From Lasiosphaeria ovina (lineage: Eukaryota; Ascomycota; Sordariomycetes; Sordariales; Lasiosphaeriaceae), in the NCBI GenBank assembly GCA_033439765.1, contig JAULSN010000001.1, forward strand, positions 4,216,001 to 4,280,000: DNA of 64,000 nt. The letters are read 5' to 3'. Numbering within the stretch: position 1 is the first letter of the stretch; every line of letters starts with the position of its first letter. Shown piece after piece: positions 11,468 to 22,900 of the stretch. Made by a program: the position numbers and the translations under genes. The notes beneath the pieces are model-generated. The model made no database searches. It had not been told where the DNA came from and saw nothing but the letters and a program-made list of their open reading frames with translations.

Positions 11468-13911
11468 CTACCAAAACTCGCGACTCCTGCCTTCGAAGGC
11501 AAAGTTGAGCGCCACCGCAACCAACATGCTACCGCAGAGCACGCTGGGACCCCACTTGTCGTAGTATCGAGCTGCCCTGCGTGTGCGGATGGCCTGGCTC
11601 CTGTATAGGTAGATGCCTAGTGCGTAGCACAGAGACATGATGGCCACGAGCGTGAACGCACTGGCTGCCACGAACGAAGCCCGGTTCCCTCTCGCATTGC
11701 CAAAATTCAATAGCGTCACCGCCACGGTGCCGATATAGATCGAGTATTCAAGCTACAGCGAGTCAAAAAGTCCAGTAAGTGTCTGTCCAGCTGCTGTATT
11801 TGATACCACAAGGAGGGAAAATAAATTACCCAGCTGAGAAATGTCCTCTCTGCTGCAAAGTAGACCTTTGGCTCTACCCGCACCGGGACATAAATCTTCT
11901 TTCCCTTGGGCGCCTTGAACCTCTTCGTCTGGATCTCGCCCGCGCCGAGGAGGGCCTCGAGCCTCGCGTTGCGGGGCACCTCGGTCGCCCGAGGACGCGG
12001 CACGAGGGCCTTGAGAATGATCCACGATCCCGAAGCGACAGCGTTTGCCGTGGTCGAGGCGAGCGTCCGGTAGTATGTCCACCCACCAACCCTCCTCGCC
12101 TCCTCCAGTCGGTCTTCGTCATCTTCGTCATCGGAATCGTAAAGATATGTGACATCTCCAGCCGTTCGCTCTGCCGCCTGTTCCTCGAGGTCTGCAGCTA
12201 GTGCATGGCGGTGCTGCCCATTCCTAAGGGCTCCATGCGCAGTAGCTTGCGCACTCGTCTCTCTATTGCGACGCGGCGGGGTAGAGTTCTCTTCATCTGA
12301 ATCGTCTTCGTCGTCGTCGTCGTCGTCGTCGTCTGACGTGGTCGCCGTCGCCGAGTGTCCCGGCCTCTGGATGCCAAAATCGTGGGTTACCGGCTTGCGA
12401 ATGTCGACATCCATTTGCGGCATCCAGTAGGGAATCAGATGGATGCGGTCCGGGAACATGGAGGCAACGCCGTGGATGAACTTTGAGAACTTGGGGACAG
12501 CCTCGACGAGGTGACTCGAAATCAACTGCCGGACCCACTCTGGCGGCTCCTGGCCAAGCTGAGTCTGAAGCTTGACCTCTAGAACGGCGTATGGGAACTT
12601 AACGATATCTCCGGGAGGAAGTTGCGAGAATGGCCAGTCGACGCCGATGTCCATGCGCCTCCAGTTGTCCCCCGATCTCGTGACACCGTCCAAGTTGTCC
12701 TCGCGGACCATGGTGAGTTCGGTATCCAGCGAGATTCGGACACGTGCATCGGCGGGGAGCTGGAACGCCGTGCGGTGATAAAAGGAGCGGCAGACGGGCT
12801 TGTAGCCTTTCTTGAGGACCGACCATTGGACCTCGGTCGCTAGTCTCTCATCTTCGGCAATGGCCTTCTCCGATTTCTTGCCCTCTTTCCGCGCCTTTTC
12901 AAAGATGGCGGCTGGTAGGAGTTCGCCGCGCAGGTACGAGTTCACGTTCTTCTCCTTCAGTGAGAACCGAGCCTTCACCGACTTCTCCCCTGTCCAGTCC
13001 TCGCGATGTGTCTTGCGCTCGACGAAGATGGTCTCGCTCTGCATTCCACCGTACCACCGTAACCGAATGGCCTCGGCACCTTCTGTCTTTTTTAGCCGCC
13101 CTTCGTATAGGTCCCACGTCTCGGGATTGTCGTAGTAAATGGACGTGATGGCCGTATCCTGCGCCTCAAACTCCTTGCTCGCGTTGAAGACCAACACAGG
13201 CAAATGCTTGAGAATGATGAGCTTGAGCTCCGTCACATTGTCTGGATGCACCCAGTATTTCGTTGTATGTCGGACAAAGCTGGCTTGGCTGCCCCCGGCA
13301 GCGCTGTCGCCTTTGACCGGATTTCCTCTCGTTCGAACCAGATCGTAGAGCTTGGACAGCTTCACGACGGAGGCGTCGTAGTTTTCCTTGTAGAACGGCT
13401 TCGCTTTCAGGCGCGTGTCGAAGACGGGTTTCAAGTGCCAGCCCGTCATCTTGTCGTGCTTCTTGATGATCTTGAAGAAGCCTGTGTAGTTGAGCTGCAC
13501 GAACTTGGCAAGGTCGTGCACGTCGGCAATGATGTCGCTCAGGTCCTCCTCGAGCAGCATAAACTCCTCCTCGCTGGGGCCTTGCTCGCCTAGACCTCGC
13601 TCGTTGAGGCGATTGACGACTTCGCGGACCTCGCGCTCGCTGACGGCGATCCTCCTCGAAATCTCCATGGCCTTGACTTGCTGCTTGGTGTGCACCTTGT
13701 CCAACTCGCCCTCGAGCTTGCTGACGAAGCGGCTCTCGTCGTCCTCTGTCCATTCTCGCCGCGATAGCCTGCTCGATCTCGTGCTGTCTTCGGCGGGCGC
13801 GGACGCAGACCCGCTGGGCCGCTTGATGTCGGCCTTAAGCCCGTCATAGTCAATGTAGTACCATTGGTATTCGCGGATGACGCTCGAGCGCAGCTGCTCG
13901 CCAAATTTCAT
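11468..13911 (-). CDS. VTC4: Vacuolar transporter chaperone 4, polyphosphate polymerase
   Basis: Catalytic subunit of the VTC complex, which makes polyphosphate from ATP and feeds it into the vacuole. Two exons: 13911-11830 and 11752-11468 (77-nt intron), 788 residues. Translation starts at the ATG at 13911 because it gives [20 protein letters not shown], the conserved SPX start; the frame is open further upstream but without homology. Domains in order: an N-terminal SPX domain that senses inositol pyrophosphates (residues 1 to about 180); the polymerase tunnel domain (about 210-500) with [24 protein letters not shown] and the catalytic lysine in [10 protein letters not shown] (Lys 447); an acidic linker coded by GAC/GAT repeats; and a C-terminal DUF202-type membrane domain with three helices, mostly in exon 2. 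Divergent from RMT2; candidate PHO sites lie in the shared interval. Confidence 0.95.
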
Positions 13912-15093
13912 GACGATGAGGCCGGGCCCAATCTTTCTATTGGGACGTGGATTGCGGGTAGACTGCCAGGTTCTTTTTCGCGTCTTGAGGTCTTCGAGAA
14001 TTAGCATAGGATTCGGGTTCCAAGCAGCATAACAATTCGCGGCGCAGTGGCAAAGCCAAGCGGAGACAGAGCCGGGAATGCCTAGTGTCGCATCCAAGCT
14101 CTTTCGCCGATCGTGCGATTCCACCCCACTCGCTGGCCGTCAAGAGCGGCGCTAGAGAGGCGGCTGCGTGTTGTTGTTCCTGCCAAGGTCGCTGCGGCAG
14201 ATGTTTATCAAAATGCAAGTAATGCGAGGGAGGAAGGGGAGAAATAAAAACCCAGGAATATAAACTAACAGGCTTGCGCAGCACGGAACAGCAAATGCGG
14301 TCAAAGATGCAACTAACCAACGAGCCAAGCAAGCCAGAGAAACCGATGAAAAGCGTTGGGCGTTGCTGGTATTTATTGCGTCGGGCCTGCCCTCTGCGTC
14401 AGCGAAACAGGGCGAGGTAGAAACGTGCTGAAAGCTGATGATGCCATTGGCGAATCACAGCAGCCAGGGTGCCGGGATATCATTGCTCGAAGCTCTGGGG
14501 TGGGGTTAGGTTTCTGAGAGCTACTCCAGAAACAAGCTAGCGGGCAACCGTCCGATAAAAGAGTTTGACCGCAGAAGGATGAAACAGAATGATGCCAATA
14601 CAGTATAGCTGTAAGTTAGGCTTTGGTAAGGTTCCGTCTTCTATGTTTTTATTTCAGCGCAGTGTCTGGGTTGAGCAGTGTTCTCCTGCAAGTGACTCCG
14701 GAGGATTTGAAGGTTCCATGCGGACGAGGCTGTCTCCCACGTGCGTCCTGTCCAACCTGGAAGCCATCCGCAGGGAAGCTCCTTGGATGGAAACAAATTG
14801 CCGCTGTGAATACCCTGCACTGCAGTACGACGCACTGTGGGTTCAGAGCTCAGAGCGGACCGAGGGCAGGTACGGATACTTCATTGTGTATCCGTACTCA
14901 ATCTTATCTTATCGGAGGGGGGGTAAAGGTGAGGGGCAGCCCACAAAAAAGTTCGTGGGGCAAGTCCAAGTAACGGAGGGTACCTCAGAGTAATAAGAGG
15001 GGAAGCGGCCATCGAATTAATTCATTATAATATTTCGGAGCAAAAATAAAACAATTGAATCCAAATACGAATCCGGGGAAAGGCTTCAAAGAC
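13912..15093. other. Divergent promoter interval VTC4-RMT2
   Basis: 1.2 kb between the two start codons. The left part carries an open continuation of the VTC4 frame that I take as 5' leader. It contains an E-box CACGTG at 14738-14743 and a CACGTT-type core at 14422-14427. No other gene is visible. Confidence 0.5.
14422..14743. promoter_or_regulatory. Candidate PHO (Pho4/NUC-1 type) E-box sites
   Basis: AACGTG (reverse complement CACGTT) at 14422-14427 and the palindrome CACGTG at 14738-14743, about 0.5 and 0.8 kb upstream of the VTC4 ATG. Pho4-class bHLH factors bind CACGTG/CACGTT, and VTC genes are phosphate-starvation targets in yeast. Both hexamers occur by chance fairly often, and the same interval serves RMT2, so the assignment is tentative. 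Confidence 0.3.
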
Positions 15094-16448
15094 ATGGCCG
15101 ACCAAGACTCGATATCCGCTCGCATCTCGCCCGATTGCCCACCCGAGACGCAACGAGTTCTGACAGCGGCCTGGTCGCACGATGTCGACGCCATCAAAAA
15201 ATTCCTCGACGTCCCAGGCAAGGCCAGCTGCCAGGACCCCCAGACCGGCGAGACGCCCTTGCACGCGGCCATTCGATCTTGCGGGGCCCCTTCCGAGGAC
15301 GACACCCCCGAGGACCTCGAGGCTGCTAAGAAGACCGTCTACGAACTTCTGCTATGGGGCGGCATCTGGAACGATCTCGATGACCACAACGAGACGCCCG
15401 GCTGCGTCGCGCGCCGTCTCGGCCGCACAGAGCTGTACAATCTTTGCGTCGAGGCTGGCGTTAGGGCAGAGATGCTGTTTGGGTTGCTGGACGGGTACGA
15501 GGAGCTCTCGAGCGGCGACGCTGAGGACGACGACGATGACGAGGACATGGGAGATGCGAATGGCCAAGTGGAAGATGGCGGCGAGGCACCCGAGCTCGTT
15601 GACGTGGACGGCCAGGAGACAGATGGGGCCCCGGAAGTGGCAGAAACGCCTACCTTCCAAAGGCTTGCTCTTGAGTCGCAGCAGGACGTCAAGAGTGAGG
15701 AGTACCTGCGGTCCAAGTTGACATACTCGGACGGCAAGCTGGTGGATGATGCGGGTAACGGTGTAATGATGGCCTGGGAGACCGACATCATGCGCCAGAG
15801 CGTCGATGCGCTCCTCCCTGGCAAGGAGCCGGGCAAGAGGATATTGAACATAGGGTTCGGTATGGGCATTATTGATACCATGTTTGCCGAGACAAAGCCC
15901 GCGCGCCATCATATTATCGAGGCGCACCCAGAGGTCTTGGAACATATTTCGGCCCCAGACTCAAAATTTGGATCGTCGTGGGAAGCAAGTGCCCCAGAGC
16001 CGGGCGCTTTCAAGGTTCACAAGGGCAAGTGGCAAGAAATTTGCCAGCAGCTCCTAGAAGAGGACCAAGTATACGACGCCATCTACTTCGACACCTTTGG
16101 TGAAAACTACGCGCAGCTGCGACTATTTTTCACTGATTCTATACCCGGTCTGTTGGATTCCCAGGGGTGCTTTGGTTTCTTTAACGGCCTTGGCGGGGAT
16201 CGTAAGATCTGCTACGACGTCTACACCAAAGTCGCTGAGATGCACTTGTTGGATGCCGGCCTCGATGTCGACTGGAAAGTGATAGGGGTCAACATGGAGG
16301 AGCTGGCTGAGGCCGGCAAAGGCGAATGGGAGGGAGTCAAGAGGAGATATTGGACATTAGACGGCAAGTTAATTGGCTCTGTTCACCATTTGCTCTCACT
16401 GACAGCCTCGCAGAATATCGCCTCCCGACTTGCACGTTCTTGGGATGA
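15094..16448 (+). CDS. RMT2: Arginine N-methyltransferase 2 (ankyrin plus methyltransferase)
   Basis: Methylates the delta nitrogen of arginine in ribosomal proteins; a fungal and plant enzyme class separate from PRMT1-type enzymes. I start at the ATG at 15094 (MADQDSISARI). Two exons, 15094-16363 and 16414-16448, separated by a 50-nt GC-AG intron; the product is 434 residues. The unspliced frame stays open to 16521 (475 residues), but splicing restores the family ending YWTLD-EYRLPTCTFLG, so the spliced form is preferred. Ankyrin-like repeats occupy residues about 15-130 (GETPLHAAIR, NDLDDHNETPGCVARRLG). An acidic linker follows, then the Rossmann methyltransferase domain: ILNIGFGMGIIDTMF (SAM-binding motif I), HHIIEAHPEVLEHI (motif II) and YDAIYFDTFGENY. 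Identification is by recognition of the RMT2 family. Confidence 0.9.
16364..16413 (+). other. GC-AG intron of RMT2
   Basis: Donor GCAAGT after GAC G, acceptor CGCAG before AATATCGCC. Removing these 50 nt converts an unconserved tail into the conserved RMT2 C-terminus. The donor matches the U1 consensus at every position except the T to C change, the usual pattern for GC donors. Confidence 0.8.
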
Positions 16449-16811
16449 GAGCTCGGCAAAAGCGGATCTCCGGATCGACGATACCCAGTATTTGATTTGC
16501 AGAGCCGTAGCCCGGTTCTGATGATAGTAACAGGCTTTCCAACCACCCGAGTTGTAGGCCACTTGCTGTAGGCCTCACGCACGAAGCTTGCAGGAAAGGC
16601 GTCTTTGTCCCCAGCCCAACAAATAAGAGCACTCTGCACTCCCGGCCAGCTGCAGGTCGCAAACACGACCCTCCCCGCCATCTTCGGAGCCATACAGCAA
16701 AAAAGTGCCGACTCCTCGGTGGGGATTATATGGACACCATATGCCCTCGCACCAACACCTAGACAACAATGATTTCTTCAACTGTATCTACCGTGGTTCA
16801 ACGGCCTTGAA
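16449..16811. other. Intergenic between RMT2 and the deaminase-fold gene
   Basis: 363 bp containing the RMT2 3' UTR and the promoter of the next plus-strand gene. Nothing else is recognised. Confidence 0.45.
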
Positions 16812-19411
16812 ATGTCAGCAGAATCGCAACCCAATATCCTCCTAGACTTTGCCGAAAATGTTGCTCTCTTGTCTCTTCTTAAACAGCCCCGAAGCCCTCC
16901 CAAAGTTAACAAGCCTGCATCTGCAATAGCAAGGCTAGATTCACGCCGGACTCTATCGTTCACCCGCGAGTCTAGCCTAGCGGGGGCACTTGCATTGATC
17001 TCTGGGATCTCCAACAACTCGGATCATGTTGTAGCAACCTGTGTTGAAGAGCGCCCAGATGGGGGAGGAATGCGAGTGCTTCTCGCCGTCAACAAGAGAT
17101 CACCAATTTCCGGGGATTATGTGCTAGCTCGAATCAAGAATGGCCTTGAAACCATATTCGGTTTACTTTCTCGGGTCAATAGTGGTGAGTTCGTGAACAA
17201 GATAACTCGGTTGACGTTGAACTTATTGTGCTCTCTCTAGATGACAATGCTACCCTCGAAGGCGAGGTGCTCAACGCCATATTCGACATGTGCCGCGAAC
17301 GTATCTTGTACCGTATTGGATCACGAAGAGGCAGGGACTCGTACCGTATTGGATCACGAAGAGGCAGGGACTCGTCCTCTGGAAAATCGAAAGCCTACCT
17401 GGGCGATACGTTGAAGACCATTCGTGTTGCTGTCCAGAAACGGCGGGCCGATATACCCAGGGATCAATTCGCTCTATTTGTGTGCCACACCAAAGACCTC
17501 GAAAACAAGCTAGACAAGCTTGAAGTCTGTCACGAGAAGGATGTGATCTCCAGCCTCAAGGACGTGGCTATAACAGCGTATCGACTCTCCAGCGCCGTTA
17601 ACTGCTCGACAATCACGGCAGATATCACATCTATGGGGATAAACCCAAATCTCAAAATGTCATTTCTCAGTCGGCTGGAAAGACTTGCCAATTACCGGGA
17701 GAGCTCTCTCTATCTATTTAAAACGGCCAGGAAGCTGGGCCTATTTCAACACACAGAGGTGATAGCTGTTTCTCTTCATGCTCAATATTTCGGCTCTGAC
17801 CTGGAATTTCCTTCGGAGCGAAACTTTTCCAGCTCAATCTCTCGATGCCTCACAAGCACGGGGGCCAAGTTTACTGCGGAGAGCGTCTTCGAACGACTTC
17901 AATCGAACGAGGCAACTAGCGATTCCTCTTTCGTCGCGACTCTCAACAAGACCATGGAGAAGCCAAAGATTCACGCCGAGGTGCAGATAGCCGCTTATTA
18001 TGAGCTCCACCCAGTCGCCAACAGACCCCGGGTTATTTGCTCTAGCAAAGACGCGTGCTATCTGTGCAATCTCTTCATCAAACACCAAGGGGTATTCCAT
18101 ATTCCGAAGTCCCACGGCAAACTGTACCCAATGTGGTGTCTCCCCGTTATCAGCTCAATCAGCTCACTCTATTCGCAACTCAACGCCTCCATGGAAATCC
18201 TGATAATGCATGCCATAAGAAATGTGATGAATGGTGTCAGGCCTGGGCCCAAGTTTCCGACCAACGAAAGCACAGCCGTTCTCTTCTCAAATTCCATGTC
18301 GACCCTGGCAAGTTTTGTCCAAGCAGAAGATAATCCTTCTGGGAGGGTGATTACGGAGAAGATGGTTGAAAAGATTGCCATTGAGCCGATTACTGTAGGA
18401 GACGAGCAAGGCCAGGCTGGAGGGAACGAGAAGTTGGAAGAGAAGGAACAGAACGCGGGGGAAGTCGAAGAACTCCCGGCGGATGTAGAGCCCGTCCCCG
18501 ACGGAGCTGGAAAGGCTGCATCTGGGCCACTGAGCACTGAAAATCTTCGTCAGGGCTATCATGAACTTGCTGAAGAGCCTCGCGAGCCGCGAGCTTCCTT
18601 CGATGACAGTGCTACTGTTCCCCACGAGCCCGGCAACAGGAGCACCAAGCCGGTAACACGAGAACCAGCCCCTGAGCCACTAGCCGACATCCCTGTGATT
18701 CCTGATTCTGCAGAGACGGAGGACACGCCACTTGACGACATTTCCAGATCGCAGACCTCATCCACAGGTGACAGCCCCGTCCCCACAACATCCCAAGACG
18801 AGAAAATTGAGCCACCGCCGCAACTAGCTGCGACCGCATCCCCTGGTTTGAGTCTAAGACCTCGCCGTGAGCTAGGCCGCGATCGGCTTCTCGACGGGAT
18901 CCCGGAAGAGCCGCCGGCGTCGTCATCACCAACCGACTCGGCCTCTGAGCAGGAGCAACAGGAGCCACATCTGCCTGAGCAAGAGCAAGAACAAGAAGAA
19001 AAACAAGAGCAAGAGCAAGAGCAACGTCAAGAGCAGCCCGCGAGCAATTCACGTGGCGCCCGAATACTCGCACAAGGTCAACCCATAACGCTTCATCTAG
19101 ACAGCAGCAACCGACACGTGCCTCTGCCGTGGTTCTCCACGGGCACCTTGGATATATATCCGGACATTGAAATGAGACCGGCCGAGCTGAGGCTGCACTG
19201 GCTGCCGGACGAGCAGGCCCGGTCTCGCGACGTCGAGAGCCACCCCGGCTTTATCCGAACGCAGTCGCTCAAGACATCTGCAGACACGGACAGCGGGAGC
19301 GGCAGTGGGAGAAGCGGCGGCCTCTCCTACCTGTCCAATGACATAGATGTGGTCGCGATCGAGTGTATATTATTGGGTGCGGGAACGGAAACGGACGGGG
19401 AGACGTTATGA
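16812..19411 (+). CDS. OTT_1508-like deaminase-fold protein with long low-complexity tail
   Basis: Two exons, 16812-17184 and 17241-19411 (56-nt intron), 847 residues. The central region carries the zinc-deaminase signature: KIHAEVQIAAYYE with His 369 and Glu 371, then ACYLCNLFIK with Cys 397 and Cys 400. The HAE plus CxxC arrangement and the surrounding helices match the OTT_1508-type deaminase family described in fungi and some bacteria; its substrate (free nucleotide, RNA or DNA) is not known. The N-terminal 350 residues are helical and unrecognised. After residue about 480 the protein becomes Glu/Pro/Ser-rich, with a Glu-Gln run (EQEQEQEEKQ) near residues 720-740. Residues 147-168 are a perfect 11-residue tandem duplication (YRIGSRRGRDS twice). 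No signal peptide or membrane helix. All four zinc/catalytic positions are intact, so activity is plausible. Confidence 0.8.
17308..17373 (+). repeat. Perfect 33-bp tandem duplication inside the deaminase-fold gene
   Basis: Two identical adjacent 33-nt units (17308-17340 and 17341-17373), in frame, encoding YRIGSRRGRDS twice. No differences between copies suggests a recent event. Confidence 0.95.
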
Positions 19412-19909
19412 AGTGGTTCCGGTTACGATGGATGTGGACTTATTGTGAGGCAGGGCGGCGGGGATAAGGTCATAGAGTGGCTAGAATAATGTGTATACAT
19501 TGCTGAGGAAGTGCGTGCTTACGGGGCGGCAATGAATAAAAAGGATCGGGAGAGTCGATTGCTACCAGGAACTATTAGTCGACTGAGAAACAAATCGGGA
19601 CCGTCGATTAGTAAAGGAATCAGGACAGCCGATTGCCATCGGGACAGTCGATTACTATCGGGACAGTCGATTACTATCGGGGGAGTCGATTGATATCCAA
19701 TACTAGTTAGGGTTTCTTTCGTCTGTCCGAACTAGACTGCTACATTCGACACGCTCGGCAGACAAACTCAATGATCTGATATGAATTAATACTGGACTTG
19801 AATATATACAAAGATACATATTGATATGTACTGCACACAAAACCGCCAATGTGTCGACACCTCTCCCGAAGCGGGTGGCTGCAAGGCAATTGTTGTATTG
19901 TTGTGTTGC
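19412..19909. other. 3' flank between the deaminase-fold gene and PEX1
   Basis: 498 bp between convergent genes. The middle holds a 19-bp tandem repeat block with degraded copies upstream; the right part is AT-rich and probably contains the PEX1 3' UTR. Confidence 0.5.
19621..19696 (+). repeat. 19-bp minisatellite, four copies
   Basis: Units at 19621, 19640, 19659 and 19678; the second and third are identical (CGGGACAGTCGATTACTAT), the outer two diverge. Further degraded copies sharing GTCGATT precede it from about 19550. Confidence 0.9.
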
Positions 19910-22900
19910 TCACATCAAGCTGCTCCGCCCGCCGACCTCCATGCTCCCCTGGCCGTCCCTCATCTCGCCGCTGCGCCCGACGACGAACTCGCGGTAGATC
20001 TTCTCCAGGCGGCGCCGCTCGTCGACGCTGATGCTGGCACGCGTGTCCCCGAGCGCCTTGATCAGGTGCTTCCAGCCGAGCACGACCTCGCTGCTGCCGG
20101 CGGCGGCGCCCTTCTCGTCGCCTGCGGCGCCTGATAGGCCCAGGGCGTTGCTAGAGACGGTCCCGGCCTTGGTGAGCTGCTTGGCGCGCTTACGGGCGAG
20201 CTTCATACTTTCGAGTTTTGCCGAGATGGCGGCCTGCTCGGCGAGCTCAGAGGACCTAGTCCGGGGGGTGGCAGCATCTGTGGCGCCGCCATCCGGGGTG
20301 GTGCCGTCGGAGCCGTATCGAAACTGCACAAAGTTGCGGACTGGCGCTGCAGCGGTCTTTTTGACGGCACTGCGACGGCTGTGGCTGCCCCCGCTGCCGC
20401 CGCCAGCAGCGAGTGAGTTGGGTTGCTCGCGGTCATTCAAGATGTCGTGAATCGCTTCGAGCTGCGCGTTTGAGACGAGCGCCTGGAGATCTGCACCCGT
20501 GAAGCCTTCGGTACGGCGACCGAGCTCGAGCAGGTCGTCCTCCGAGTTCCAGACGTTGTCTTCAACCTTGACCTTCTGGGCAAGTGCCTTGATGATGTCG
20601 AGACGGTCCTCGAGATTCGGGAAGTCACACAGCAGCGACTTGTCGAGGCGGCCTGGCCGTAGGAGTGCCGGGTCTATTAAATCGGGGCGCGAGGTGGCCG
20701 CGAGCACGTAGACGCCTGACAGTCCTTCGGCGCCGTCCATCTGAGTGAGAAGCTGGTTGACAACTCTGTCCGTGACACCAGTAGAGTCGTGGCCACGCTT
20801 TGGCGCGATGGAGTCAAACTCGTCGAAGAACAGCACGCAGGGCCTTGCCGCCTGGGCTCGCTCAAAGAGATCTCGGACGCTCTTCTCAGACGCACCGATA
20901 TACTTGTTCAAGATCTCAGGCCCTTTGACGCTGATGAAGTTGAGACCGCACTCGCCCGCTACGGCACTGGCCAGCAGTGTCTTGCCGCAGCCGGGGTAGC
21001 CATAGAGCAAGAGGCCAGACCGCAGGCGAAGCGGGCACTGGGCGAAGATAGGAGCGTACTTGGTTGGGTACTGTAGTGTTTCGAGCAGGATCCGTCGCGT
21101 CTCTTGCAGTCCACCAATAGAGGCAAACGTAGTGGTCGAACTCTGGAGTGTGACATTCCGCAAGGACGCCGGAGTAAACCCCTTGAGAGCCTTGTCAAAA
21201 TCCGTCCGACTGAGACGGATTGTGGGGGCATCAAAAGTTGTCGATTCCCCGACGCTCCGGCTCAGCGCTTCATTCCGAGCTCGGGCGATGAGGAGAATCA
21301 GATCGCCAGGCATGTAACCATCGATTTGGCTGGCAATGTCAAGAAAGTCGAGATTAGAGTCGAGGATGAACCCGCTCGGTCTCTCCAAAGCGCTTCTCTG
21401 CCTCGGTTGGATCTCGCCGTCCATCCAGCCGTCTTCCTCCTCGCCGGCAGCGCTTCCATCTCTAGTGGTTGGGCGACTGGCATGCTCGCAGTCATCGACG
21501 AACCCGTCCTCTTGAAAAGCGACCGAGCCCTGGGCGGCAAGAGCTTCTAATATGCGCCTCCTCGTCTCCTTATCTGGGGCCGATAGGTCGACAATCTCGC
21601 GGACGACGTGGCCGCCCACGAGAACATTGTGCAACGAATCCTTCCCTTGACAGGTGGCCAGCAAGACCACATTGCTGTCTCGGCCGCAATATTGCCTGAC
21701 TATGGAACATATCGCCTCACTGATCTGCCGACTCCGTCCATTCTCGTTGCCAACCTGCAGCTCGGTCTCAGCTGGACATAGCCGGTCAATGTCGTCGAGA
21801 ATGACCACAGCCTTGCCCCCAAGTCTGGCACCCCAACTGGCGGCCATAAAAAGACGAGTGAGTGTTTCCTTGACAGTGGATATCTTGCTCTCGTCGTTGA
21901 CAAGTTTTGTGCAAGTGAAGTATGTTGTGTGGAATAGTTGTCCTGATCGCAGGCTACGAGCAACTGACTGTGCCACGGACGTCTTGCCCGAGCCTTGGCC
22001 GCCAGTCAACAGGACAGACGACATGTGAGAGAGATGGGATCGAAGATTCTCGAGGAGTGTGTCAATGCCGACGAGTAAGGAGGAAGGCGCATCGCCAGCT
22101 GATTCGGCATCGACGTCGGATAGCCACGATGGCTTGGGGATTGCGGGCTGAACCGCAATGGGAAGCTTCCATTCGGAGCCCAGGATCCAGCTGAGAGACT
22201 TCTTTGTAGAGCCCTGAGACGGCGCAGAAGACGGTTCGAATCTTACGATGCCTCCTTCCCAGCTCCGTGGGAATTTCAAGCCATCGTGCAACCCAAGAAC
22301 CTGTCGGTCGGTAAGGGGTCCTGCCAGCAAATCGGCGCCGTACATGTGCTTGACCTGGTTCGCAGCCTCCTCCCGTTCGGCCTTGGACTGCCCACCGAAT
22401 TTGAGGCCTGCCGATGTAACAGCCTTTGGCGACTGGAAGGGGTATATTTTCAGCTTTTGAACTGTCTCATGTACCAGACCGTCCTTATCCGGGACGCTCT
22501 TCCGGGATAGCTGGGCCGGAGCAGGCTCAACCTTGACAACTCCGCCCACCATGCCTGGACATCCGAGAGCAGCGCACAACGATGACGAGAGCGCGGTTGT
22601 CTGGCCATCCGGGGGCTCATCCCAAGCTCGGAGACGTGAGACGACTTTAACAGCTGCTTTTGCGGCGGCCTCTCCGTCTTGCGCCGGGTGTTGGGGGTCA
22701 ACAGCTGTGGGTTGAAGGCCGGCGGGCCGCACGACCGTGACAGCCACCCACCTCACTCCCTTCAAGTCCTTGGCGGAGAGTAGATCACGGTCAAGCCATA
22801 TGCTGACATCTTCAGTCGGCTGTTCCTCGTCGAACCAGTCCTGGCAGTGTTTGCGATCAATGCCGCGGAAGAAGAAGACGGGTTTCTTCTCCTCCCGGGC

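Noticed and set aside
15094..16521. Single-exon 475-residue RMT2 model
   Set aside because: Its last residues do not resemble the family, whereas the GC-AG-spliced model ends in the conserved YRLPxCTF motif.
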